Positions 16,592-24,626 are shown, numbered from the stretch's first letter. The stretch: DNA of 44,000 nt from Lentisphaerales bacterium (GCA_022446985.1 JAKVBD010000042.1:1-44000); one strand, 5' to 3'. Notes: generated by a model from the sequence alone, not told the origin. Program-made: numbers and translations.

Positions 16592-17662
16592 ATGGATTTG
16601 AGCGAACTGCGAGTGCAGATAGATGCCATTGATGAGCAAATAGTTACACTTATAAATAAAAGATACGGCTTGGTGCACGAAGTCGGAAAGTGGAAAAACA
16701 GCAACTCTCACGAAATATATGTTCCGGAGCGTGAAAAAGCTCTTCTTGAAAGATTGGGTAAACTAAATAAAGGCCCACTTCCAAATATAACCTTAAGAGC
16801 GATTTATCGTGAAATCATGTCAGGTGCATTGGCCTTGGAGTATCCACTTGCAATAGCTTATCTTGGCCCTGAGAATACATTCACATATCAAGCAGCAGTA
16901 TCTAAGTTTGGTAAATCTGTAAAATATACTCCGAAAAACAGTATCGCTGAAGTTTTTGAAGATGTTGAAAAGGGAGTAGTACCTTATGGTGTGGTTCCAA
17001 TTGAAAACTCAACTGAAGGCGCTGTAACGTATACACTTGATATGTTCGCTAATTCAAATTGCAGCATTTGTGCTGAGATCAATTTACCGATTCATCATTT
17101 TTTGATGAGCCAGGGGACTGCTGAAGATATTGAAGTGATTTATTCTCACCCTCAAGGCATCGCTCAGTGTCGTGCTTTTCTTCATAAAAATTACCCTTTA
17201 ATCAGATTGGTCGAAGTACGCAGCACTGCTGAAGCAGCTAAAAGAGCCGCTTCAGAAGAAGGAGCTGCTGCAATTGCTAGTGAGATGGCTGCAGAAACCT
17301 ACCAGTTGAATGTTCTCGATAAAAATATCGAAGACCGTTCAAATAATAACACCAGGTTCTTCATTATCAGCAAGCAGCAACCGAAAGTGACTGGCGATGA
17401 TAAGACTTCACTTATGTTTATCGTTAAGGATAAAGTAGGTGCCTTGTACGAGTGTCTTTCCTACTTCGATAAAGAAGCGATAAGTCTAACGATGATCGAA
17501 AGTAGACCATCAAAGAACAAAGAAGGGGAGTACTTGTTTTTCGTAGATTTCCATGGTCATAGTAAAGATGAAGTGACTGAGAAGGTTTTAGGAGACCTTA
17601 AAGAGTCTTGTATATTCGTAAAGATTTTAGGCAGCTACCCAAGCGGTAAATTTAAAGAGTAG
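16592..17662 (+). CDS. pheA: bifunctional chorismate mutase / prephenate dehydratase (P-protein)
   Basis: 356 residues in three parts. Residues 1-85 are an AroQ-type chorismate mutase (ELRVQIDAIDEQIVTLINKR). Residues about 90-275 are prephenate dehydratase (YLGPENTFTYQAA, IENSTEGAV, and NNNTRFFIIS with the catalytic Thr-Arg-Phe). Residues about 280-356 are an ACT domain with the ESRPSKN motif that binds phenylalanine for feedback control. It turns chorismate into phenylpyruvate. The ATG has an AGGA site. A histidinol-phosphate-type aminotransferase follows after 5 nt and could supply the last transamination to phenylalanine. Confidence 0.96.
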   Translation: MDLSELRVQIDAIDEQIVTLINKRYGLVHEVGKWKNSNSHEIYVPEREKALLERLGKLNKGPLPNITLRAIYREIMSGALALEYPLAIAYLGPENTFTYQAAVSKFGKSVKYTPKNSIAEVFEDVEKGVVPYGVVPIENSTEGAVTYTLDMFANSNCSICAEINLPIHHFLMSQGTAEDIEVIYSHPQGIAQCRAFLHKNYPLIRLVEVRSTAEAAKRAASEEGAAAIASEMAAETYQLNVLDKNIEDRSNNNTRFFIISKQQPKVTGDDKTSLMFIVKDKVGALYECLSYFDKEAISLTMIESRPSKNKEGEYLFFVDFHGHSKDEVTEKVLGDLKESCIFVKILGSYPSGKFKE

Positions 17663-17667
17663 AATTA

Positions 17668-18762
17668 ATGAAAGTTTTAGAAAAGCTGAATAAAAATATC
17701 AGCAAAATTACTCCTTATCAGCCAGGCCGTCCAATTGAAGATGTCGCTCGTGAATTGGGGCTGGATCCAGATGGTATAGTTAAACTTGCTTCCAATGAAA
17801 GTGCACTTGGCGTTGCTCCAAGTGCAGTGGAAGTGATTAAAAATTTTGCAGAGGAAGCTTTTCGCTATCCGGATGGCGGAGCTTATCAATTACGTCAGAA
17901 GATTTGCAAGAAGTTTGATCTGAATGAAAAAGAAGTAATCTTTGGGTCCGGTTCAAACGAGATTCTCGTTTTTCTAGCTATGACCCTTATGGGAGAGGGA
18001 AAGTCGGTAATTGCTTCAGAAAAAGCTTTTGTTATTTATAAAATCCTTTCAATGATGACAGGAACTGAGTTTAGAGAAATCCCAATGAAGGGACTAACTC
18101 ATGATCTTGAAGCCATGGCGGACGCCATAACAAAAGATACTTCCATTGTTTTCGTCTGTAATCCCAATAACCCAACCGGTAGTATGGTTACAGAAGCAGA
18201 GATCGATAAGTTTATGGAAAGAGTTCCAGAAGATGTTCTGGTAGTTTTTGATGAAGCTTATGCCGAGATTTGTTTGGGTGATATGCCAAACACTATGAAG
18301 TATTTCCGCGAAGGAAGAGCTTCTATAGTATTAAGGACATTTTCTAAAGCATATGGCCTAGCCGGTTTAAGAGTTGGTTATGGCATGGGGCCAGAAGCTA
18401 TTATTCAGGCTCTGGAAAAACCACGTCAGCCTTTTAATACAACTCTCATTGGTCAGTTAGCAGCCGCAGCAGCTTTGGACGATGAGCAATTCATTAAAGA
18501 TTCTCGCGATACTTACATACAAGGTCGTCAGTTATTTGAAGAATTCTGTGAAAAGAAAGGCCTGGAGTACGAAAAGACTTATGCCAATTTTATGCTGATT
18601 AAGACCGGCAATGGCGCAGATATAACAGCTAAGTTAACGGCGAAAGGTGTTATAGTACGACCAATGGCTCCATATGGGCTGGGAGATTGGATACGCGTCA
18701 GTCTTGGAAAGTCGGAAGAAAATCAGAAGTTTGTTGATGTGCTTGATGAGATTCTAGATTAG
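17668..18762 (+). CDS. hisC: histidinol-phosphate / aromatic aminotransferase (HisC family, copy 1)
   Basis: A 364-residue fold-type I PLP enzyme. KLASNESALG (39-48) is the HisC N-terminal motif, CNPNNPTG (164-171) binds the cofactor and substrate, and Lys227 in RTFSKAYGLAGLR forms the Schiff base. Family members act on histidinol phosphate, aromatic amino acids or both. The position 5 nt behind pheA suggests its main job is phenylalanine/tyrosine formation rather than histidine synthesis. A second, diverged HisC lies at 42057-43103. A very strong hairpin follows the stop codon. Confidence 0.9.
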   Translation: MKVLEKLNKNISKITPYQPGRPIEDVARELGLDPDGIVKLASNESALGVAPSAVEVIKNFAEEAFRYPDGGAYQLRQKICKKFDLNEKEVIFGSGSNEILVFLAMTLMGEGKSVIASEKAFVIYKILSMMTGTEFREIPMKGLTHDLEAMADAITKDTSIVFVCNPNNPTGSMVTEAEIDKFMERVPEDVLVVFDEAYAEICLGDMPNTMKYFREGRASIVLRTFSKAYGLAGLRVGYGMGPEAIIQALEKPRQPFNTTLIGQLAAAAALDDEQFIKDSRDTYIQGRQLFEEFCEKKGLEYEKTYANFMLIKTGNGADITAKLTAKGVIVRPMAPYGLGDWIRVSLGKSEENQKFVDVLDEILD

Positions 18763-18787
18763 ACAACTCAGTCTATTTTTTTGCAAA

Positions 18788-18857
18788 AAAAAACTCGTTG
18801 CACCATTAGAGGGGAATATGGGAGGAGGGAGGGGTTTTATGGTGCAACGAGTTTTTT
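18788..18857 (+). terminator. 19-bp perfect hairpin with G-rich loop, probable terminator of pheA-hisC
   Basis: The arms 18788-18806 and 18839-18857 are perfectly complementary over 19 bp. The right arm ends in six T, so the hairpin works as a terminator on the plus strand, and almost equally on the minus. The 32-nt loop is nearly all purine on this strand and contains four G-runs (18811-18814, 18820-18822, 18827-18829 and 18831-18834), which fit a G-quadruplex pattern. Stem length and loop are both unusual for a plain terminator. Confidence 0.75.
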
Positions 18858-18925
18858 AAGTAACTTGTGAATTGAGGCTTTTCAAGCTCCGATTTTACAA
18901 TAACTAATTGAAAATAAATTGTTTA

Positions 18926-18937
18926 TACAGATCTGTA
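18926..18937. promoter_or_regulatory. 12-bp palindrome upstream of the Nfu gene, possible operator
   Basis: TACAGATCTGTA is a perfect palindrome about 90 nt before the Fe-S scaffold gene. A half-site-like GTACAG recurs at about 18960. No binding protein is known to me for this motif, and chance is a fair alternative. The rest of the roughly 260-nt gap between hisC and this gene holds only the hairpin and AT-rich sequence. Confidence 0.25.
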
Positions 18938-19026
18938 CACTTTGATTAGCTGTTGAAATTGTACAGGAAACCAGTGAAAGCTATCATAATGGGGCTAAAT
19001 TAGCTTAAAATTTTAAGGTGTTAGAC

Positions 19027-19584
19027 ATGATTTTTGTTACTCATATGGAGATAACTCCAAACCCTAATGCTCTTAAGTACGTCCTTAACGAAAGAATACT
19101 GCCAAATGGAATTTGTCAGTATGATCATGTTGATGAAGCTAAGGATGATCTTTCAAGAGCATTGTTTGAAATTCAGGGTGTAACTTCTGTTTTCTACAGA
19201 GACAACTACGTTACTGTTTCTAAAAATGAAGAAGTTGACTGGATTGACGTAGAAAACGTCATTAAAGATGAAATTAACAATCGCATCGAAGCTGTTGAAA
19301 TTGAAGCTAAAGAAGCCCCAAAGCTGGACTATGGTGAAAAGGCTGATTTAATAGAAGAAATCGATCAGATCCTTGATGAAACAATCAGACCAGGACTTGC
19401 CATGGACGGCGGCGGTGTTGACATAGTTGACCTGTCAGATGAAATGGAACTGAGTATTCATTATCAGGGAGCCTGTGGCTCATGCCCTAGCTCTCAGACT
19501 GGGACATTGATGGCGATTCAAAATATTTTGCAAGAGCAGTTTGATCCACGTATGACCGTGAAGACTGCTACCCCACAATACTAA
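19027..19584 (+). CDS. Nfu-type iron-sulfur cluster scaffold/carrier protein
   Basis: From the ATG at 19027 the protein is 185 residues. A GTG at 19018 is in frame, but the AAGG site abuts it and is better spaced for the ATG. Residues about 5-85 form an Nfu N-terminal domain (MEITPNPNALKYV is its hallmark). Residues about 100-185 form the NifU C-terminal domain with the cluster-binding CxxC at Cys150/Cys153 (GACGSCPSSQ). The two-domain form is the one known from mitochondria and many bacteria. It carries 4Fe-4S clusters to client enzymes; RlmN in this window is an example of such a client. Confidence 0.9.
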   Translation: MIFVTHMEITPNPNALKYVLNERILPNGICQYDHVDEAKDDLSRALFEIQGVTSVFYRDNYVTVSKNEEVDWIDVENVIKDEINNRIEAVEIEAKEAPKLDYGEKADLIEEIDQILDETIRPGLAMDGGGVDIVDLSDEMELSIHYQGACGSCPSSQTGTLMAIQNILQEQFDPRMTVKTATPQY

Positions 19585-19614
19585 AGAAAGTAAAACATAA
19601 GGTAAACATAAGTT

Positions 19615-20727
19615 ATGAAGCCAGATGTAAAACCAGCAAGACCTTATTTCTCTTCTGGTCCTTGTAGTAAGCGCCCGGGCTACAGCCTGGAAGACCTTAG
19701 AACAGACGTACTTGGTCGTTCACACAGATCTGCTCTTGGTAAAGCTGCTCTTAAGGACGTAATCGAGAAATCAAAAGAACTTCTAGGCCTTCCAGAAGGC
19801 TACAAACTGGGTATCGTTCCAGCTTCAGATACTGGCGCAGTAGAAATGATCCTTTGGTCGGTTCTTGGTGCTAAGCCGGTAGACGTTTGTTACTGGGAGT
19901 CTTTCGGTAAAGGCTGGATGGCTGACATTACTAAAGAACTTAAACTGGATAACATAAACTGTCTTGAGGCTGGTTACGGTGAGCTTCCAGATCTTAGTCA
20001 GGTTAATCCTGATCACGACGTGGTTTTCACTTGGAACGGTACGACTTCAGGTGTAAAAGTTGACAATGCAGAATGGATTTCTGATGACCGCACAGGTCTA
20101 ACTATCTGTGATGCGACTTCTGCTGTTTTTGCTATGGAACTTCCTTGGGAAAAACTTGATGTTGTAACTTACAGCTGGCAGAAAGTTCTTGGTGGCGAAG
20201 GTGCTCATGGTGTTCTAATCTTAAGCCCACGTGCTGTTGAGCGTCTTGAGTCTTTCAGTCCAGATCGTCCTCTTCCAAAGATTTTCCGCATGACTAAAGG
20301 TGGTAAGTTGATCGAAGGTATCTTCACTGGTGCCACAATCAATACTCCTTCTATGCTTTGCGTTGCTGATTATGAAGATGCTCTTAATTGGGTTGAGTCA
20401 GTAGGTGGCGTTGCAGGTACAGTTAAGCGTTCTGAAGCAAATGCTGAAGTTCTTGCTAAATTTGTTGCTGAAAATGACTGGATTCACTTCCTTGCGAAAG
20501 AAGACGCACAGCGTTCAAATACCTCTGTTTGTTTGACTCTGGATCTAGAGGCGGACAAAGTTAAAGAAATGATTTCTCTTCTTGCGAAAGAAGATGCAGC
20601 TTATGACATCGGTGCTTACCGCGATGCTCCTGCCGGATTGCGTATCTGGTGTGGTGCGACAGTCGAAACTGCAGACCTTGAAGCTCTAATGCCTTGGTTG
20701 GCGTGGGCTTACAACGAGGTTAAGTAA
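19615..20727 (+). CDS. serC: phosphoserine aminotransferase
   Basis: A 370-residue fold-type I PLP aminotransferase. [19 protein letters not shown] and [13 protein letters not shown] match the alphaproteobacterial/Methanosarcina type of SerC rather than the E. coli type. Lys in [15 protein letters not shown] is the PLP lysine. It converts 3-phosphohydroxypyruvate and glutamate to phosphoserine in serine synthesis. Its wobble positions look more uniform than its neighbours' (many GTT, GCT, CTT), which suggests strong expression; this is a visual impression. It sits 30 nt behind the Nfu gene and is followed at once by a strong terminator. Confidence 0.93.
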   Translation: MKPDVKPARPYFSSGPCSKRPGYSLEDLRTDVLGRSHRSALGKAALKDVIEKSKELLGLPEGYKLGIVPASDTGAVEMILWSVLGAKPVDVCYWESFGKGWMADITKELKLDNINCLEAGYGELPDLSQVNPDHDVVFTWNGTTSGVKVDNAEWISDDRTGLTICDATSAVFAMELPWEKLDVVTYSWQKVLGGEGAHGVLILSPRAVERLESFSPDRPLPKIFRMTKGGKLIEGIFTGATINTPSMLCVADYEDALNWVESVGGVAGTVKRSEANAEVLAKFVAENDWIHFLAKEDAQRSNTSVCLTLDLEADKVKEMISLLAKEDAAYDIGAYRDAPAGLRIWCGATVETADLEALMPWLAWAYNEVK

Positions 20728-20736
20728 AACCTTTTG

Positions 20737-20760
20737 GGCGCTCTTCGGAGCGTCTTTTTT
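20737..20760 (+). terminator. serC terminator with UUCG tetraloop
   Basis: A 7-bp stem (20737-20743 with 20748-20754) is closed by the very stable C(UUCG)G tetraloop and followed by six T (20755-20760). The next gene's ATG begins at 20761, directly on the end of the T run. Confidence 0.85.
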
Positions 20761-21111
20761 ATGTCTACTAAGCTGACATTTATCTACAATGCCAATAGCG
20801 GCAAATTAAACGCTCTTGGGCACTCTCTTCATAAGCTTATTTCTCCTGCGACCTACAGCTGTAGTCTTTGTAGCCTGACTCACGGCTTTTTTAAAGAAAA
20901 AGAACTCTGGTCTAATTATCTGATAGAACTGGATATGGCAGTTGAGTTTTACCATAAAGATGAAACTGATTTGAGTTTAAACTATGATCTGCCGGTTATC
21001 TTACTTGAGACGGAAGGGGAGTTTGATGAGTTGGTTTCAGGGAAAGAGTTGAGCCAAATTAAAAAACTTGAAGATTTAATTGAACTGATGAAAGCTAGAA
21101 CCAAGGCATAA
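20761..21111 (+). CDS. 116-residue conserved-looking protein, function unknown
   Basis: From the ATG at 20761 the protein is 116 residues. It opens with LTFIYNANSGKLNAL, followed by HKLISPATYSCSLCSLTHG with a CxxC pair. I recall similar small uncharacterised proteins with this opening in other bacteria, sometimes loosely labelled GTPase, but there is no P-loop here. No signal or membrane segment is seen. The only Shine-Dalgarno-like motif, GGAG at 20747-20750, is inside the serC terminator hairpin. A TTG at 20734 would add nine residues from terminator sequence and is unlikely. Confidence 0.75.
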   Translation: MSTKLTFIYNANSGKLNALGHSLHKLISPATYSCSLCSLTHGFFKEKELWSNYLIELDMAVEFYHKDETDLSLNYDLPVILLETEGEFDELVSGKELSQIKKLEDLIELMKARTKA

Positions 21112-21138
21112 AAAAAGGAGACTAGTTAAAGTCTCCTT
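21109..21138 (-). terminator. terminator between the 116-residue gene and clpP
   Basis: Stem AAGGAGACT/AGTCTCCTT (21115-21123 with 21130-21138) around a 6-nt loop. On the minus strand it is followed by a T run, so it mainly serves clpP. It is placed so that it could stop transcripts from both sides. Confidence 0.8.
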
Positions 21139-21161
21139 AGAAAATCTTTTTTAGCGAAGTA

Positions 21162-21761
21162 TTACTTAGCTTCTTTGATACTTGTTATTACTTTATGAAC
21201 CAGTCCGTACTCATCAGCCTCTTGAGGGCTCATCCAGAAGTCACGGTCGGCATCTTCTGAAACTTCTTCAGTTTTCTTGCCTGTAACGCCTGCAACAACA
21301 TCGTTGTAACGAACACGAGTTTTTTCGATTTCATCAGCAGTGATCTGAATATCAGATGCTGAACCACGAATACCTGTAGATGGTTGGTGAAGAAGGAAAC
21401 GAGAGTTTGGTAGGCTGTAGTTCTTACCTTCATCTGCGCCAAGGAAAATCATCACAGCCGCACTTGCGCACATGCCAGAAACAATTGTCACTACAGGAGC
21501 CTCGAAGAAGCGGAACATGTCGTAAATTGCGAAGCCAGAGTCAGCGCAACCACCAGGTGAGTTGATGTATACCTTGATTGGCTCTTTTGTGCAACGTTGA
21601 TTTAAGATCACTAACTGAGAGAAAACTTTTTTAGCCAGTTCAGGTGAAACTTCTTCAGAAATGATGATTGTTCTTGAGTCGAACATTTCATTTTGAAGGC
21701 CTGCACCAGACTCTTTTTTTTCTTTATCGTCTTCTTTTTCCATTGAAATATTGCCAAACAT
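21162..21761 (-). CDS. clpP: ATP-dependent Clp protease proteolytic subunit
   Basis: The start at 21761 is chosen because AAGGAG lies 7 nt upstream; a longer reading to 21818 lacks such a site. This gives 199 residues. The catalytic triad is visible: Ser100 in SGMCASAAVM, His125 in LLHQPS and Asp174 in the DFWMSPQEADEYGLVH region. A charged N-terminal stretch of about 25 residues precedes the conserved fold. ClpP forms a tetradecameric chamber fed by ClpX or ClpA; neither ATPase gene is adjacent. The tmRNA tag ending ALAA is a classic ClpXP degron. The serine motif differs slightly from the common ASMGA form, so this could be a second, specialised ClpP in a genome with several. Confidence 0.92.
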   Translation of the reverse strand: MFGNISMEKEDDKEKKESGAGLQNEMFDSRTIIISEEVSPELAKKVFSQLVILNQRCTKEPIKVYINSPGGCADSGFAIYDMFRFFEAPVVTIVSGMCASAAVMIFLGADEGKNYSLPNSRFLLHQPSTGIRGSASDIQITADEIEKTRVRYNDVVAGVTGKKTEEVSEDADRDFWMSPQEADEYGLVHKVITSIKEAK

Positions 21762-21857
21762 TAAGAGCTCCTTATAACTAGAAAAGTAGTAAAAAATTAT
21801 TTCTTCAAGATACAGCAAATTGAATCCATTGCGAGTCTTTTTGCCAGATCTTACCGC

Positions 21858-22601
21858 TTATTCAGGCTTGCTTGAAGAAGAGTCCGGCCTTTTGTACCAA
21901 AAGTCCGCGTTTTTCCTCTTTTTCAGCCTCCATGGCATGAACCCCAGTGAAAACATTTTAGTGAATATTTCCCATTTGGAATACCATTTCATTTTACGGT
22001 CTGAAGTAATGATAAAGCTTTTTGTCAGGATCGTGAAGCCACCTTTGCCATTTTTTTTGCCCCATTTGCTTAATGCCCGTGAAAATACGACATCTTCAGC
22101 AGCATAAATTTCTTCGCTGTAACCTCCACAGTTCTTATAAGCTTCGTTGGTACAAAAAATAAAAGCGCCGGCAGCAATTTTAGTTAATTTGCTGAGAATC
22201 AACCAGAAGTCGACGAAAAGGCTGGGGGTATCAAATTTTACGAGGCAGCCGCCACCACAAAAGTTACCCGATTTTAATACTTTTAGCGCGTCTGTAACAA
22301 CTTCATAAGTAGGCTGGGTGTCGGCATCAATAAAAAACAAGTAATCTGCGTCAGGGGCAGATTTAGCCCCTTTATTTCGCGCTTTGGAAATTTGATTGAC
22401 TGGTTCGAAAACTACTTTAGCTCCGGCTTTAGCAGCAACCGTAGACGTTTGATCTGAAGAATTATTGTCGACGACAATAATCCGGCAGTCATACTCAGAG
22501 AGTTTTTGAGTAATGGAAAAAAGGGTCTTGAGTGTAGCAGGCAGAAGAACTTCTTCGTTATAGGCGGGTATAATGAATGCCAGAGAGTTCTTACTGCCCA
22601 T
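21858..22601 (-). CDS. family 2 glycosyltransferase
   Basis: A 247-residue GT-A fold enzyme. LAFIIPAYNEE starts the domain, VVDNNSSDQT gives the nucleotide-binding Asp, NKGAKSAPDADYLFFIDADTQ contains the metal-binding DxD (DAD), and AAEDVVFSRAL supplies the ED motif near the catalytic base. No clear C-terminal membrane segment is seen, although a short hydrophobic patch lies around 133-149. Sugar donor and acceptor are unknown. It lies 9 nt after the small lipoprotein gene and 96 nt before clpP, all on the minus strand. Confidence 0.85.
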   Translation of the reverse strand: MGSKNSLAFIIPAYNEEVLLPATLKTLFSITQKLSEYDCRIIVVDNNSSDQTSTVAAKAGAKVVFEPVNQISKARNKGAKSAPDADYLFFIDADTQPTYEVVTDALKVLKSGNFCGGGCLVKFDTPSLFVDFWLILSKLTKIAAGAFIFCTNEAYKNCGGYSEEIYAAEDVVFSRALSKWGKKNGKGGFTILTKSFIITSDRKMKWYSKWEIFTKMFSLGFMPWRLKKRKNADFWYKRPDSSSSKPE

Positions 22602-22610
22602 CTGGGTAGA

Positions 22611-22985
22611 TTAATCTTCGAGACTCTTCAAAGCTCTTTCAAGTTCGAGGTAAACTGCATTAATAGAAGCTTTGTTACCTGCACCAGTGTAGTTTCTAGA
22701 GGCAACTGTGTACTGACAGGTGTTTTCTGTTAGAGCTTCAAATGTAACTGTTACATCATGGTAAAAAGTCTTTACAAGAAGAGTTCTTTCAACTGTATCA
22801 TTGGCAATGATTTCCCAACGGCTGCCTATGGCATCGATGGATTTTTGCCAAGCCATATCCAAAGGAACATCGGCGTGATTGTAGCGGTTTGCGTAAATAG
22901 CACTGTAGCGACCTGGTTCCTGAGAAATACAGCCAACCATACTTACAGCCATAAACAAAGTAAGAATTACTTTTGCAAAGTTCAT
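22611..22985 (-). CDS. small putative lipoprotein, unknown
   Basis: From the ATG at 22985 (AAGGA 8 nt upstream) the protein is 124 residues. The signal MNFAKVILTLFMAVSMVGC ends in a lipobox with Cys19. An upstream in-frame extension to 23099 would hide the signal and cross the divergent promoter, so it is rejected. The mature part is a small alpha/beta domain with alternating hydrophobic strands (ERTLLVKTFYHDVTVTF), possibly of the DUF3568 kind, which I only half recognise. It starts a minus-strand run with the glycosyltransferase and is divergent from the gene at 23120. Confidence 0.7.
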   Translation of the reverse strand: MNFAKVILTLFMAVSMVGCISQEPGRYSAIYANRYNHADVPLDMAWQKSIDAIGSRWEIIANDTVERTLLVKTFYHDVTVTFEALTENTCQYTVASRNYTGAGNKASINAVYLELERALKSLED

Positions 22986-23048
22986 AAATGATCCTTTTTG
23001 CAGGTTTAAAAATTTCATTAATACCAAAATAAACTTAACTGAGTGAAT

Positions 23049-23099
23049 GTCAATGCTTGACGGGAAAGTGATATTGTGTATATTGAGACAGTATCTCAA
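23049..23099 (+). promoter_or_regulatory. promoter bracketed by two inverted repeats
   Basis: TTGACG (23057-23062), a 16-base spacer and TATATT (23079-23084) form a good promoter for the gene at 23120. GTCAAtgcTTGAC (23049-23061) is a perfect palindrome over the -35 element. A second perfect repeat, ATTGAGAcagtaTCTCAAT (23082-23100), begins inside the -10 element. Two operator-like sites on one promoter suggest tight repression. Confidence 0.5.
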
Positions 23100-23119
23100 T
23101 TAAAATATAGGATGTAAAA

Positions 23120-23515
23120 ATGACAGGGCCTTTAAGTGAGAGTTTAAATTATTGTTACTCTTTAATGTTTACCGCAAACAAACATTCCGAGAAGGGGTGT
23201 TTTATCAAAGCAATGCTGTGTTATGAAAATTGCCGGAAGGTGTCTTATGAAAATTTAGCAGAGTCATCAGTTTATAGTCATTGCTATATGCGTTCTGTAC
23301 GTAAAGAGGCTCAGTTATTAATTAATCTGGGTTTAAATCGCAGAGCTTATTTAACTTTAAGAGATGCCCTTAAAAATGTTTCAGAGGGCTTTCACTCTAT
23401 GGACAAGTTTTTAGTTTTAGCACAACTGAGTGATTTAAGTGTGACCTATGCTAAGCACCGAATAGAAGAGTATAATTCTTTAATGCAGTTGGAGCTTTTA
23501 AAGCTAAATGAGTAA
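23120..23515 (+). CDS. 131-residue helical protein, unknown
   Basis: 131 residues, predicted mostly alpha-helical, with a tetratricopeptide-like feel (HSEKGCFIKAMLCYENCRK, then GLNRRAYLTLRDALKNV). It has six cysteines or so in the first half and no signal peptide. I recognise no family. An AGGA site precedes the ATG. The upstream promoter carries two palindromes, and the gene is followed by a phosphatase-like gene after 63 nt. It may be a lineage-restricted protein under specific control. Confidence 0.65.
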   Translation: MTGPLSESLNYCYSLMFTANKHSEKGCFIKAMLCYENCRKVSYENLAESSVYSHCYMRSVRKEAQLLINLGLNRRAYLTLRDALKNVSEGFHSMDKFLVLAQLSDLSVTYAKHRIEEYNSLMQLELLKLNE

Positions 23516-23578
23516 TTGAGTTAGAAGAGCACAAATAATTCTGCTAAATTAAAAGTAAAAATCAGGGATAAGTTAACG

Positions 23579-24571
23579 ATGTCAGAGAAATTAAGGGAAT
23601 TTCTTATTGAAATAGGCTTGGCAGTGAATAGTCGTTGTCGTCTTGGTTTCACTTCAGAGACAAGTTTAAGCACCGAAGTCAAAACTTCTCCATCAGATAT
23701 TATTTACCAAATAGATGTAGAAGCTGAAGAAGTAATTATACAAATGATGGAGGATAGAGCTGCAGACTTTGGGGGAATTTTACTGCTTGCTGAAGGCATT
23801 GGCGATAATGATACTTCCGTTTATCCAACTGGTCTAGCAGTTGAAGAAGCGCAGACGAAAATAATCTGTGATCCGATTGATGGTTCAAGAGGCCTGATGT
23901 ACGGCAAACGACCGGCATTTTTTCTTGCGGCGGCCGGACCAGTTAATTCAAAAAAATTAAGTGATCTCGATGTCTCGGTTATGGTTGAATTACCAATTCC
24001 CAAACAGGGTGAATGGGATGTTTTATCAGCTATACGCAATTCAGGTTTTAGAGCAGAGCGTTATAATGAAACGGGAAATCAGGGGGTTGTGAACTTAAGC
24101 CCTAGTGAGAACGTATCGATTGAAGGTGGATTTTTCTCCATGGCTAAATTTTGTTATCCTGGAAAGGGTTTTATTTCAGAAATTGAAGAAGAATTACTGG
24201 ATTCAGTTTTTGAAGCGAGAGATAAAGAATACCTGCCTGTATTTGAAGATCAGTACATTTCGTCTGGTGGCCAATTATATGAATTGATATGTGGACACGA
24301 CTGCTTTGTTGGCGATTTTAGAGCTTCAATGTATGACTTGTTTAAAAAACAGGGACTTAGCAAAGGCCAGATTTGTCATCCTTATGACATGGCGGGTCTT
24401 CTCGTAGCAAAAGAAGTAGGCGTACATGTTACAGATATTCAGGGGAATGAGTTTGATGCTCTTCTAAATACCACAGATGAAGTCGATTGGTTTGGTTATG
24501 CAAATGCTGAAATTCGGCAGCAAATAGAAAAGCCTTTACTTTCGATACTTGAAAGTAAAGACTTGATATGA
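23579..24571 (+). CDS. inositol monophosphatase-superfamily protein
   Basis: 330 residues. The metal-binding motifs of the Li+-sensitive phosphatase superfamily are present: Asp46 in IIYQIDVEAEE, Glu72 in LLAEGIG, CDPIDGSRG (97-105), and a late YDMAGLLVAKEVG in place of WDxAAGxLIxxEAGG. The protein is longer than a typical SuhB of about 270 residues, with insertions around 140-230. It has a single Glu where the family often has two. The substrate could be inositol phosphate, fructose 1,6-bisphosphate or another sugar phosphate; the sequence alone does not decide. It has a GGGA site and is followed by a hairpin. Confidence 0.82.
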   Translation: MSEKLREFLIEIGLAVNSRCRLGFTSETSLSTEVKTSPSDIIYQIDVEAEEVIIQMMEDRAADFGGILLLAEGIGDNDTSVYPTGLAVEEAQTKIICDPIDGSRGLMYGKRPAFFLAAAGPVNSKKLSDLDVSVMVELPIPKQGEWDVLSAIRNSGFRAERYNETGNQGVVNLSPSENVSIEGGFFSMAKFCYPGKGFISEIEEELLDSVFEARDKEYLPVFEDQYISSGGQLYELICGHDCFVGDFRASMYDLFKKQGLSKGQICHPYDMAGLLVAKEVGVHVTDIQGNEFDALLNTTDEVDWFGYANAEIRQQIEKPLLSILESKDLI

Positions 24572-24578
24572 AAAATGC

Positions 24579-24626
24579 CCTCAAAGAGTTGATGGAGAGG
24601 CGGAAACAACCGCGGCCTCTTTGAGG
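24579..24626. terminator. branched hairpin between convergent genes
   Basis: A 10-bp perfect outer stem (24579-24588 with 24617-24626) encloses a 28-nt loop that contains an inner stem GCGG/CCGC (24600-24603 with 24610-24613). On the minus strand a short T run follows. It lies between the phosphatase-like gene (plus) and the Usp gene (minus) and probably stops both. Confidence 0.6.

Noticed and set aside
24579..24626. Integron attC-like site or repeat element
   Set aside because: It lacks the conserved attC core sites and has only one copy in the window. A bidirectional terminator between convergent genes explains it.
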